Shown here piece after piece: positions 24,200-33,668 of a stretch of DNA of 64,000 nt; position 1 is the stretch's first letter, and each line of letters starts with the position of its first letter. The notes below the pieces were generated by a model that made no database searches, had not been told where the DNA came from, and saw only the letters and a program-made list of their open reading frames with translations. The position numbers and the translations under genes were made by a program. The stretch lies in assembly GCA_002338525.1 (NCBI GenBank), contig DDIM01000006.1, positions 52,748 to 116,747 of the forward strand, written 5' to 3'. This stretch comes from Micavibrio sp. UBA1850 (GTDB lineage: Bacteria; Pseudomonadota; Alphaproteobacteria; Micavibrionales; Micavibrionaceae).

Positions 24200-27112
24200 T
24201 TATCCCATAGAAAGAACCTTGGCAGATGGCGCGGCTTCATATCGTTCATCAGAACTGCTAAAGAGGTCTAATTCAATATTTTCTAATCCATGCCTAGACA
24301 GAATTGTTTTAAGTCTGTTGAGTGCTTCAACTTGAATTTGGCGCACGCGCTCTCTGGTAAGAGACATTTCTTCTCCGACTTCTTCCAATGTTTGCGGGTC
24401 TTGCCCTAACATGCCAAAGCGGCGAATTATGACGTCTTTCTGTTTAGGCTTGAGCTCGTCTATAATGCTCAACATCTTTTCTTCTAAATCACTGGTCTCT
24501 TCCTTTAAAGCAGGGTCATTGTCAGGCGTATCAGCGATGATATCTGCCATAGTACCGCCCCCTTCTTCAGTGATGGGCGTATCCATAGAGGCGTAGTGTC
24601 TATCGTGCTCGAAAGTTTTTTCAATATCTTTAACAGAAATGCCTAATTCTGCTGCAATATCATCGTGAGTGGCCGCGCGACCAAAACTTTTGGTGAGTTC
24701 TTTTTCTGTTCTGCGATACAAACTCAAATCTTTAAGAACGTGAATGGGCACGCGAACATCCCTTGTTTGGTTCATGATGGCACGTTCTATTGTTTGTCGT
24801 ATCCACCATGTTGCATATGTCGAAAATCTGTTGCCCGTTTCTGGGTCAAATTTTTCAACCGCTGTCATCATGCCTATATTACCTTCTTGGATCAAATCTA
24901 GCGGTGCTAGCCCACGGTTTTGATACTTTTGGGAGATTTTTAAAACAAGACGAACATTAGATTCTGCAAGACGTTTGGCAGACTCCTCACAGCCTGCCTG
25001 AACCTTACGCGCAAGGGCTGCTTCTTCTTCTCTAGTAAGCAAAGGAGCGGCCCTATTAACGTCTCGTGCATACGCGCTAGACGCATCAAGCCCCGTGTCT
25101 GCTTGGGTGGATTGGATTTGTCTGCCGGGCCCCTCATTTATTTTTAACCCCTTAAGGTCTGCTCCGGATTTATCTGAAGGCCGTCTTAATCCAACAAATT
25201 CTTTGACGGTATCATAGACGCCATCAGTATCGCCAGTAACAGACAGAAGTACGCTTAATGCTTCTGATTTATATTTGGTAACTGTTTGTACTGAAATACG
25301 AGTTTGCTCGGAAATCTTGGCATTTGTTAAGGCGTCTTCAATACCGATCCCCATAGATAGCCCTAAAACGTTTCTATGCTTAGGCGGTAGGTTATCAAGC
25401 CACTTTTGAATAATTCCTCGATTTTTATCATCTGATAAAAGCTGCGTAAAACTCTCTACAACAGAATTTGTTGCGTTTTTAAAAGATTGAGAGGCGCCTG
25501 TTTTACTCTTTTCTTGTGGTTGTTTTTGCTCTTCACCGGTCTCTGGTTTTACGACAGGTATTGTCGGTGTTGTCGGTTTTTTTGCCGTTGGTCTTTCTGA
25601 TGCAGTCGGTGCTGGCGCCTCAGGTGCTGCAAAATCATCACTTTTATTAATTTTTAGATGTGTGAAATCAAACTGATTCTTTTTCTCTTCGCTCATACGA
25701 CTATATTTTCTAAGCGCCAGAAGAAGAGGGTGCTTTTCTCCTATTTCAGCTTCAAGAATATCAAAGGCTTGCTTTTTACGATTATGGATCGTCGCAGATC
25801 CTACGTCTAACTCTTCACAGATTTCACTATGCGTATATGGCGCGTCCTCGACCCCCATCAAAAGGGCCATAACCGTTTGACTTTTTGAAGGCATGTTATC
25901 AAGCCAAAGCTGTAAAATCTGGTTATGGGCATCGTTTTCGAAAACAGCTTTTAATTCGTGTGAAGCATCATTTTTATCATTATTTGCGGTTGTCTGTATG
26001 CTTACTGGCTTATCTACTGATAAGACAGGCTTATCTGAGGCTTTTATATTTTGGATGGGCAAGGTGTTTTTAGTCTGTTCAGCCTCGGCTGCTTTCAAAA
26101 ATTTCAAATCTATCAGGTCTCTTTTTTCTAGACCCGCACGAGACAGTTCCAAAACGGTATCATATAAGACAGGTGTTGAGGTATCGGACTTTGTTGCGCG
26201 TGTGTGCAAGGCATCAAAAGCTTTCTTCTTATGGTTGCTAACTGTTGCAACCGATACATGCAAGGCTTGGGCAATGGCATCGATCTCTTGTGCTTTCATA
26301 CCGATACCAAGCGCTCTTTCTAATACCCTTTTTGTTTTAGGCTCTAGCGCATAAAACCAGTTTTGTAGGACGGGCTTATTTTCGTCGGATAAAAGAATAT
26401 TTTGAAGAAGAGCAGCCTTTTCTTGCATTTTTTCTTCTAGTGACATTTGTCCCTTTGGATTATATGAAGCGGTTGAGCTTGTTGTTTTCCATGCGCGGTG
26501 TAATCCTGTATTTTTAGGCTCAATGGCAATGGGGCTGACATTTTGGTGAGGGGTATAGTGGTCATCATCTTCAGGGCTATCATCAACGATATAGCGTGAA
26601 ATTAACTTTCGGTGAGAGGCCGGCTTATCATATATAAGCTCTCTTAATGCGGGCTCAGTAATCTGACGTGGTAAGATTGTGATGTCATCCAACGCATTAA
26701 ACGCGCTTTTTAGAAGTGATGTCGACTCATCAAGGTCAAGCTGAAGATCAATATAGGCTTTTTTCAAAGGCGCTGCATAAGCGTTATTGATGCCAAAGAC
26801 TGCCTCAATCAGCATCTTTTCTTTGCCATCCAAAAGATCAAGCCAGTCTTTGATGATCTTCGCGCTATTAGCAAATTCTTGGTTTTCGGGAAGGCTATAC
26901 TGCGTGCCATTTTCTTGCAAAGGCGTCGCAGTGGTTTGTATACGAGCTGTAGGAGATGTACTCTTAGACGCAGGCTTACTATCATCTGATATTTCTAATT
27001 TAACAGGAGCTGAGCCAGATTTTGAAGGTGCGTTATGAGACGAAAACTTATTAAGAAGGGCGTTCAGTTTTCTTTGTGAGACGCCTTTGTTATTTGATTG
27101 ACTGTCTGACAT
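24200..27112 (-). CDS. RpoS-like sigma-70 factor with four-module N-terminal extension
   Basis: Residues ~681-970 form a full sigma-70 core. Region 1.2/2 runs from YARDVNRAAPLLTREEEAAL through NVRLVLKIS, LIQEGNIGMM and FSTYATWWIRQTIERA; region 3 has VPIHVLKDLSLYRRT; region 4 ends in EEMSLTRERVRQIQVEALNRL (residues ~915-934). The core resembles RpoS more than RpoD, since PIHVLKDL and the DTPITEEG segment are RpoS-like. The first ~680 residues are unusual: four spaced segments (about 85-142, 247-305, 397-456, 565-625) look like sigma region 4 or related HTH units, joined by Pro/Ser/Thr/Lys-rich linkers. At 970 residues it is far longer than RpoS (~330) or RpoD (~610-680). It lies between cckA and recA on the same strand. 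RBS AGGAG precedes the ATG. Confidence 0.9.
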   Translation of the reverse strand: MSDSQSNNKGVSQRKLNALLNKFSSHNAPSKSGSAPVKLEISDDSKPASKSTSPTARIQTTATPLQENGTQYSLPENQEFANSAKIIKDWLDLLDGKEKMLIEAVFGINNAYAAPLKKAYIDLQLDLDESTSLLKSAFNALDDITILPRQITEPALRELIYDKPASHRKLISRYIVDDSPEDDDHYTPHQNVSPIAIEPKNTGLHRAWKTTSSTASYNPKGQMSLEEKMQEKAALLQNILLSDENKPVLQNWFYALEPKTKRVLERALGIGMKAQEIDAIAQALHVSVATVSNHKKKAFDALHTRATKSDTSTPVLYDTVLELSRAGLEKRDLIDLKFLKAAEAEQTKNTLPIQNIKASDKPVLSVDKPVSIQTTANNDKNDASHELKAVFENDAHNQILQLWLDNMPSKSQTVMALLMGVEDAPYTHSEICEELDVGSATIHNRKKQAFDILEAEIGEKHPLLLALRKYSRMSEEKKNQFDFTHLKINKSDDFAAPEAPAPTASERPTAKKPTTPTIPVVKPETGEEQKQPQEKSKTGASQSFKNATNSVVESFTQLLSDDKNRGIIQKWLDNLPPKHRNVLGLSMGIGIEDALTNAKISEQTRISVQTVTKYKSEALSVLLSVTGDTDGVYDTVKEFVGLRRPSDKSGADLKGLKINEGPGRQIQSTQADTGLDASSAYARDVNRAAPLLTREEEAALARKVQAGCEESAKRLAESNVRLVLKISQKYQNRGLAPLDLIQEGNIGMMTAVEKFDPETGNRFSTYATWWIRQTIERAIMNQTRDVRVPIHVLKDLSLYRRTEKELTKSFGRAATHDDIAAELGISVKDIEKTFEHDRHYASMDTPITEEGGGTMADIIADTPDNDPALKEETSDLEEKMLSIIDELKPKQKDVIIRRFGMLGQDPQTLEEVGEEMSLTRERVRQIQVEALNRLKTILSRHGLENIELDLFSSSDERYEAAPSAKVLSMG
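25238..26860 (-). repeat. Four region-4-like protein modules within the sigma-factor gene
   Basis: The encoded modules A (26860-26687), B (26374-26198), C (25924-25745) and D (25420-25238) share the pattern W-[LF]-x2-[LM] near the start, a hydrophobic V-[LM] block, M-G-[IV] or G-I, then an HTH-like S-x-x-T-[VI] and K-x-[EK]-A-[FL]-x-x-L. Module D (WLDNLPPKHRNVLGLSMGIG) lines up with true region 4 (IIDELKPKQKDVIIRRFGML). B, C and D are followed by a second conserved tail ending in LK-[FI]-[LN]. A lacks the clear HTH part. This is a protein-level repeat seen by eye; the DNA copies have diverged. Confidence 0.75.
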
Positions 27113-27251
27113 ATCTTATCTCCTATACATAATTGATTTATTAGTCATAACCATATGATGAGAAGATTCAAGGAATTTTTGTAAATTATCCGATTTAATA
27201 TAATGAAATCACCATGTTTAAGGTAATTTAATTACAGTGTTATGTTTAAAT

Positions 27252-29777
27252 TTACGCGCTCAACACGTCCTTAACGGTCTCAGCTAAGGTTTTCAATGTA
27301 AATGGTTTTGCCAAAAACCAAATATTTTCACCCATATGTTCTTTTAGTTTTTCTTCGGTGTACCCAGACATAAAGATGATTTTTAAATCTGGATGCTTTT
27401 CCCTGATCTTCGCAGCCACGGTTGGTCCATCCATGTCAGGCATCATGACGTCAGTGATCAGCAAATCTATACTGGCAACATCGGTGCTTTCCAATATCTC
27501 AAGCGCACTCAGACCACCATTTGCATCAATCACTTCATATCCCTTGTTTGTAAGCGCACGCGTTGAAAATGCACGAACAGGGTCTTCATCTTCAATCAAT
27601 AATATACGAGCAGACCCAGTAAGATCGTTTGGCTGCTTATCTGGAAGCGATGCTTTCTCGTCTTCTTCTTGCTTTTTATCATCGGCCGTTGCTTGGGGGA
27701 AATAAACGGTAAATGTCGTTCCTTCGCCAATTTTACTATTTACGTCTAAAAATCCGTCGGTTTGACGAATAATACCGTAGACGGTCGCAAGCCCAAGGCC
27801 TGTCCCTTCACCCACATCTTTTGTAGTAAAGAAAGGTTCAAATATGCGCTCGATAACGTCATCAGGAATACCTGTTCCTGTATCTGTAACATCAAGGCGA
27901 ACCCATTGTCCGGCAGGCATTGTTTCTTCGCCTACAGTGCGCGCTTTTTTGTTTTCATACATTGATGTTGTAATGCTCAAAACACCACCCATCTCGCCTT
28001 TACTGTTCATGGCATCACGTGCATTAACAGCCAAATTAACGAGGACTTGCTCGATTTGGTTAACATCAACCTTAATCAACCCTAAATCATCGGCATGCGA
28101 TAATTTCAGCTCAATATTTGTACCAATCAAACGACGGATAAGGTGAGACACCTCAATGAGAATATCTGTCAAATCCTGCACTTCTGGACGCAGTGTTTGT
28201 TGGCGTGAGAAGGCCAATAATTGACGGACAAGGTTTGCCGCACGGTTTGAGTTTTGCTGAATTTGCATGATGTCGGCAAATGAAGGATCGCCTGGTTTAT
28301 GACGTAGCAATAACAGATCACAAAAGCCAATAATGGCAGTTAACAGATTGTTGAAGTCGTGCGCGATACCGCCTGCAAGCTGTCCAACGGCCTGCATTTT
28401 TTGGGATTGCGCAAATTGCTCTTCAAGGTTTTTTTGTTGTGTAAGATCAAGACAGTAAAGAACAATATTCTGACTGTTGGCCAATTTACGAGCATAAATT
28501 TGTACAGATACGGGCATGCTATCTTTTTCCTGTGGGACAAGGTGAACCTCAAAAGGAGAAAAGCTGTCTTTTTCTGCAAAGGTTTTAATATTCTTTTTAA
28601 AGGCCACTTTCTCATTATCAAGAACGCAATCAGAAAATTTTAGATCCTTAAGGTTACCGGCACTTCTCAATATAAGGTTTTTAAAGGCATGGTTATAGTT
28701 TTGGATCTTGAAATCCTGATCAATAAACGCAATCGCAAGAGGAGCCTCTTCAAAGAATCTCTCAAATCGGTTTTCAGACGCTGACAGCGCATCTTGCATC
28801 TTTTGCTCTGAGCGAATGTCTCTTACAACACCTCGTGTGCGTACCGTTCCATCGTCATATTTCATGACCGTTTGGTCAATAGATGCCAAAATGGGCTGCC
28901 CACGAACCCCTTTGATTTCAGTTTCTACAATTTGGCGTGATCCGCCATCTTCCGTAATGTCATAACTTTGCGCATTTTCAGGCGGCTCCACCATATAGTG
29001 GTGAATTTGGCTTGAGCCAATTAAGGCCTCTATATTTTTACCAAACCATCGTGAAAGTGTGGCGTTTATAAACACAAAGCGTCCATTTTCATCCGTAGAG
29101 AAAAACCCGACAGGCGCGTTGTCGGTAAAATCAATGAGCTTGTCTCGTTCTTCTTGCTCCGCACGACGTTTATACTGTTTGTCGGACACATCGTCGATGC
29201 GCCAGTGAATATAGCCCGCCCAATCAGGGATAGGTTGCGCCATTACGCGGTAAGTATAGTCAGTATCTTTATTACGCGTGGTCAATATCAAGCTGTCAGA
29301 GAGCCCACGCCTAGCATCATCCATCAACTTGGCGATGTGCGCGCTGGACTCTGGTACATCTTCAAAGACTTTTATCATTGTCTCAAGAGATGACGTGCCC
29401 GTTCCTTTGCAGAAATCATCAAAATTTTGGTTAGCGTAAAGCGTGTTTCCCATGGGATCAATCACAAGGCGTGCGCCACGGCTGCCTTCAACGACTTTTT
29501 GTAAAATATCAAGAGATGAGCTGGTATAGACGAGCTTAAAGAACGCAAAAGAAACCAGACACAATATTAAAACTGTGGCACCAATGAAAAGATATAAATA
29601 TGTCGGAATATATAAGACATCAGGAAAATACACAGGCGTAAACATCGCGCCGGAGACAATGGCTATGAGCAGCAAAATAAAAAATGCAACTTTTGCCATG
29701 CGAAAATGGTGCTTGTTGTCGCGCGGTGGTGTCGGCGTGTGATGACGGTTTATAAATTCATTATGATCTAAGGACAT
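27252..29777 (-). CDS. cckA: Hybrid sensor histidine kinase CckA
   Basis: CckA is the kinase/phosphatase at the top of the CtrA cell-cycle phosphorelay, acting through ChpT. Domains in order: two membrane segments (about 29-50 and 58-80), PAS-like domains (about 90-200, 210-325 and 330-450), a HisKA domain with GGIAHDFNNLLTAIIGFCDLLL (phospho-acceptor His473), an ATPase domain (N box NLAVNARDAM, G1 DTGTGIP, G2 GEGTGLGLATVYG), and a receiver domain with Asp776 in LITDVMMPDMDG and Lys824. Length is 841 residues. The DHp sequence and layout closely follow alphaproteobacterial CckA. Its start is an ATG at 29777. No ctrA or chpT lies in the window. Confidence 0.92.
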   Translation of the reverse strand: MSLDHNEFINRHHTPTPPRDNKHHFRMAKVAFFILLLIAIVSGAMFTPVYFPDVLYIPTYLYLFIGATVLILCLVSFAFFKLVYTSSSLDILQKVVEGSRGARLVIDPMGNTLYANQNFDDFCKGTGTSSLETMIKVFEDVPESSAHIAKLMDDARRGLSDSLILTTRNKDTDYTYRVMAQPIPDWAGYIHWRIDDVSDKQYKRRAEQEERDKLIDFTDNAPVGFFSTDENGRFVFINATLSRWFGKNIEALIGSSQIHHYMVEPPENAQSYDITEDGGSRQIVETEIKGVRGQPILASIDQTVMKYDDGTVRTRGVVRDIRSEQKMQDALSASENRFERFFEEAPLAIAFIDQDFKIQNYNHAFKNLILRSAGNLKDLKFSDCVLDNEKVAFKKNIKTFAEKDSFSPFEVHLVPQEKDSMPVSVQIYARKLANSQNIVLYCLDLTQQKNLEEQFAQSQKMQAVGQLAGGIAHDFNNLLTAIIGFCDLLLLRHKPGDPSFADIMQIQQNSNRAANLVRQLLAFSRQQTLRPEVQDLTDILIEVSHLIRRLIGTNIELKLSHADDLGLIKVDVNQIEQVLVNLAVNARDAMNSKGEMGGVLSITTSMYENKKARTVGEETMPAGQWVRLDVTDTGTGIPDDVIERIFEPFFTTKDVGEGTGLGLATVYGIIRQTDGFLDVNSKIGEGTTFTVYFPQATADDKKQEEDEKASLPDKQPNDLTGSARILLIEDEDPVRAFSTRALTNKGYEVIDANGGLSALEILESTDVASIDLLITDVMMPDMDGPTVAAKIREKHPDLKIIFMSGYTEEKLKEHMGENIWFLAKPFTLKTLAETVKDVLSA

Positions 29778-29859
29778 GACATTATATATGCCATATCCTT
29801 AACCGTTTGAACATACATACGAATTAATAGTTACACAGCTTTTTATTCTGGCGTGCGAT

Positions 29860-32800
29860 TTAAACAGCAACCGGAACGAAGTCAATAATGTTCTTAATAG
29901 GGTTTACCTCTGTTACACGTACAGAAATTTCCGATCCTGGTTTAATCGCCGCATCAGAATTTGCATCACTAGAGACTTTTTGTGCAAACTCTTTAAGCGG
30001 TATGATGGCGCGGACATTTTGCTCTCTGTCATTATCTTTAGCAATGATTTTGATGTGTGCTCCGCGCTCGCCAATACTTGTAACTGTTGCGTTAAAGACG
30101 TCACTCATATGATCTTCAACCCATTTTGCGGCCAAACGGCTTTCAGCCATTTTTTGCAAATCATCAGCTTCGCGTTCTGTCGTGCTGGCTTGTAGCGCAA
30201 ACTCACCAAGTTGTTTTTTCTGATCACTATCTAATCTATGCGCCCCCTTCATGCCCACAGCATCATTAAGAAGACAATGAACAAGGAAGTCCGTTAAGCG
30301 GCGGATTGGTGATGTGAAATGTGTATAAGCTAAAAGCTTGAGAGCGTAATGCTCGTCAAGATTAGCACTGTAATGGGCACGATCTTGTGAGCGGATCATA
30401 AGCTCTGTAATTTCGTCTTTCGTCTCAGGAAGCTTTTGCGCCTGCTCAAGGATATTTTCAACAAGCTCTTCAGGAGAAAGTTGTTGAGCAGGTATGACCA
30501 CACCAAGGTCTGTGAGTTTACCAATAAACTTCTTAAGCGTGTCAGGGTTAGGTGTGCCGTGTACACGTGCCAAAAGTGGTGAATCTTTGTCAATAAGAGC
30601 CTGAATGGCGCATCTGTTTGTAACAATCATAAATTCTTCAATGATAGAGTGCGATTCATTTTGCTCTGAATGCTCGAGAACACGTGTTCCATCATCAGTT
30701 GTGCTTATACGTTGTACAACGCGGTCTAGCTTTAAGGCGCCTCGTTCAACACGATCTTTGGCAAGCGCTTCATAGGCCTCTAATGCAGGCTTAACATGAC
30801 TTTCATAATAAGGCTCAACTCGTTCCGAGGTGTTTCCCTCAATGGCGTCTTGAATCTCATTATACTCAAAGCGCGCGTGAGAATTAATCAAGCCTCTTTC
30901 AATTGAAAATGACTCAATTTGTCCATCAGCGGATATATCAATTGCAGTTACAAGAGCGGCTCTATCTTCATGAGGTTTTAGTGAGCAAAGCTCGTTTGAA
31001 AGCTCAGGGGGAAGCATGGGAATGGTCAGCTCTGGTAGGTAAATACTCGTTCCACGCTTAACCATCTCTGCAAATAGTTTTGAGTTTGTCGGTATGTAGT
31101 GAGAGACATCCGCAATAGCCACATAAATGCGTTTACGATCATTATCTAGATTTTCAACATAGATGGCATCGTCAAAATCTTTGGCCGTTTCTGGATCAAT
31201 TGTAATGAACGGGACATGGCGGAAATCTTTTCGCACGCCATCTTCTACCTTAGGAATTGTGAGTGAAATATCATCCAATATGCCATCAGGAAAACGAAGG
31301 CTATAGCCAGACTCCAAAAGTGTTAATTTACTCAAACCGTCTTTTTGATGAACGCTTCCGTGATCGTCTAATATGTCTGAGATGCGCTGTGTTTGCGCAT
31401 CGACTTTCACTTGGAGAATATGTCCCTCATGTAGGGTTTCATCATCAAGCTTGAAATCTTTGACACCTTGAAGTGAGGGTGAAAAATAAAGCGTTCCATT
31501 ATGGCGTTCAACGACACCTGTCAAAATCCCGTCTTCGGGTAAAATAGCACCTTTATCGTTATTATGTTTTACATCTTTTTGAGAGACCGATATTTGATTT
31601 TCTAGATTTTCTTCGGCGCGGTTTTCAACGTATTTTAATTCTACATTTGATGCATTGCCCTCTTTGTAATCAACATGTGCAATAACAAAATCGCCGTCTT
31701 TAAGGTTATGTTGAGCAATGTCACGTCGCGTGATAGGTAGCTTCACGAACCCGCCATAACGACTATCGTCCCAATCTTGTGGCTGCATATACAGCGTATC
31801 ATCTTGTTGACCTTGAAACACATCGAAGGCGACCTCACCACTAAACGCTTCTGGTTTTTTGTATCGGCCATTAGAAAAGGCAACAAAACCCGCATCAGAA
31901 ACATGACCCAGTTTCACATTAAGAGCAGAGTATATTAACGGCTCATCAATATTGTAGTTTAATGACTTAGCAATAGCAGACATCGTGACACCATTTTTTT
32001 CATGCTCTGGTTGAGCAAGAAGTGTGTTTAAGCTGGTCTTAAGGTTGTGTACGGAAAGGGCTTCTAATTCCTCAAGCTGTGCTTTGTTCTCTGGGCTAAG
32101 CTCGTCTTTACTCTTAACACGAACAGCAGATAGAGCCTCACGTCGCTCGTCTGTTAATTTTTGTAGAACATCAATGACAGCCTGTTGAGAAAGGTGAGGA
32201 GAGGCGCCTTCGTTAAATTCTTTTGCTGTAAGCTTGATCGCATCCTTGAAAAGATCAAGCAAACGCTTATCACCCTTAGGGTTTGATTCCGAGAAAATAG
32301 GCATTTGTAGTCGCACACATGCCAGTCCATCGTCGTTTACAGCGCCCTTGGCTATGCCATGAAAGCGTCTTAATGGCGACATCGGGTTTTCTAATCCTGC
32401 AGGGTGTGAGAGCAGATGTTGGGCTAAAAGATTTAGGTTTACGCCATCAATTTCAGTAAACTCCAAAACGCGGTGACTAACGACGCGATCATTATCGTCT
32501 CTAAAAAGATAAAAATCTTCATCGTGCATAGGTTCAGAACGCTCGGGCAAGACGCTATAGATGTGGCGGCTCAGCTGTTCTTGTAGTGATACGTAGTTTT
32601 CGTCTTGTGTAGGAAGATCAATTGTTTCCTTTTTCAAATGCTCGAAGAATGTCGTAAAAGCATTTTCCAGCAGGACAACATTGTCCTGAGAGTTTCCGCT
32701 AATTGAAAGTTTGGAGGCGTTGTTTTTATATGAAACGCTGACATATAAACGTTTGCGAAGAGATTTAAAAACGCTGCTGATACTTTTTTGTAAGCTCGGC

Positions 32801-33567
32801 GACATCTCTGGAATATCCAAGCTCTCCTTAAACAAGAAACGGCTTTTGTTTGTGTTAAGCTCGTTTCTAGCCTGAAATGTTTTTCGAACTTCATTGCCTA
32901 ATGCGCCTGGAATTTTATGTAAGTTTTCAGGATTTTTTATAAGGCCTTCAACAAGAACACCTCTTTTTATTTCAGTTTGATCAGGGTGGCTTTCATTTAT
33001 GATTTCTTGGATTTTTTCCTCATCCAGAGTGCCTAAAGTGTAGCTCACCTGTAGATCTTTCATTGCAGCCATCGCAGCGGATTTATGTTGAGGGCTATGC
33101 GACTTGATATCTGGGTGTTGGGAAAATACGCTCACCTCAATCACGTCGCCGTAACGTTTTTGCAGCTGTTTGTATCCATGCAATAAAATAGATGCAGGGC
33201 GGTAAGGTGAGACCACTGGTTTATCTTGTGTTGTTTTTGGAGAATTGTCTTTCTCAGCGTCGATAATTAAATCATTAGCCGGTAAATGTTTTTTAAGAAA
33301 TTTAGGCAGTTCGCGTGTTGTAAGGGTGTTGTTGCTTTTGAGCATTTGTTCCACGTCATCAAAGAGGCTGACGATAATTTGTAACTCGTCTAAAGACGGT
33401 GCGTGAATTTCAATTTTATTGTTTTTGTGGCTTATGTGGCTGTCTGTGATTTTGTTAAGCTTTGAAACGACACTTTTTAAAAACTGCTTTTGCTTAGGGA
33501 GAACCTGAAAATCGAAAGAAATGTCTTGAGAGTGTTTTTGATCGTTAGAAAGCTCTTGTGATGACAT
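29860..33567 (-). CDS. rnr: Ribonuclease R with large N-terminal extension
   Basis: RNase R is a processive 3'-to-5' exoribonuclease. The RNB catalytic domain spans about 780-1105, with the metal-binding DPETAKDFDDAIYV (791-804) and YTHFTSPIRRLTDFLVH (1081-1097). A C-terminal S1 domain covers 1154-1234; OB/cold-shock-like segments lie at about 600-730, and a helix-turn-helix-like segment (VTMSAIAKSLNYN) near 527. The N-terminal ~500 residues are extra compared with the ~800-residue family norm. Two segments in it (about 24-100 and 258-340) resemble each other and a KH or PhoH-N fold. The C-terminus lacks the usual Lys-rich tail. Neighbours are cckA and flhB. Confidence 0.92.
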   Translation of the reverse strand: MSSQELSNDQKHSQDISFDFQVLPKQKQFLKSVVSKLNKITDSHISHKNNKIEIHAPSLDELQIIVSLFDDVEQMLKSNNTLTTRELPKFLKKHLPANDLIIDAEKDNSPKTTQDKPVVSPYRPASILLHGYKQLQKRYGDVIEVSVFSQHPDIKSHSPQHKSAAMAAMKDLQVSYTLGTLDEEKIQEIINESHPDQTEIKRGVLVEGLIKNPENLHKIPGALGNEVRKTFQARNELNTNKSRFLFKESLDIPEMSPSLQKSISSVFKSLRKRLYVSVSYKNNASKLSISGNSQDNVVLLENAFTTFFEHLKKETIDLPTQDENYVSLQEQLSRHIYSVLPERSEPMHDEDFYLFRDDNDRVVSHRVLEFTEIDGVNLNLLAQHLLSHPAGLENPMSPLRRFHGIAKGAVNDDGLACVRLQMPIFSESNPKGDKRLLDLFKDAIKLTAKEFNEGASPHLSQQAVIDVLQKLTDERREALSAVRVKSKDELSPENKAQLEELEALSVHNLKTSLNTLLAQPEHEKNGVTMSAIAKSLNYNIDEPLIYSALNVKLGHVSDAGFVAFSNGRYKKPEAFSGEVAFDVFQGQQDDTLYMQPQDWDDSRYGGFVKLPITRRDIAQHNLKDGDFVIAHVDYKEGNASNVELKYVENRAEENLENQISVSQKDVKHNNDKGAILPEDGILTGVVERHNGTLYFSPSLQGVKDFKLDDETLHEGHILQVKVDAQTQRISDILDDHGSVHQKDGLSKLTLLESGYSLRFPDGILDDISLTIPKVEDGVRKDFRHVPFITIDPETAKDFDDAIYVENLDNDRKRIYVAIADVSHYIPTNSKLFAEMVKRGTSIYLPELTIPMLPPELSNELCSLKPHEDRAALVTAIDISADGQIESFSIERGLINSHARFEYNEIQDAIEGNTSERVEPYYESHVKPALEAYEALAKDRVERGALKLDRVVQRISTTDDGTRVLEHSEQNESHSIIEEFMIVTNRCAIQALIDKDSPLLARVHGTPNPDTLKKFIGKLTDLGVVIPAQQLSPEELVENILEQAQKLPETKDEITELMIRSQDRAHYSANLDEHYALKLLAYTHFTSPIRRLTDFLVHCLLNDAVGMKGAHRLDSDQKKQLGEFALQASTTEREADDLQKMAESRLAAKWVEDHMSDVFNATVTSIGERGAHIKIIAKDNDREQNVRAIIPLKEFAQKVSSDANSDAAIKPGSEISVRVTEVNPIKNIIDFVPVAV

Positions 33568-33668
33568 ATGAGGCCCCTTGTTATTTTAATACGCATTTTT
33601 TCTTTGGTAGATTAAGAAGCTTTATCAGTATGTGTTATGAAAATCAAATAAAAAATATGTTAAACAAA

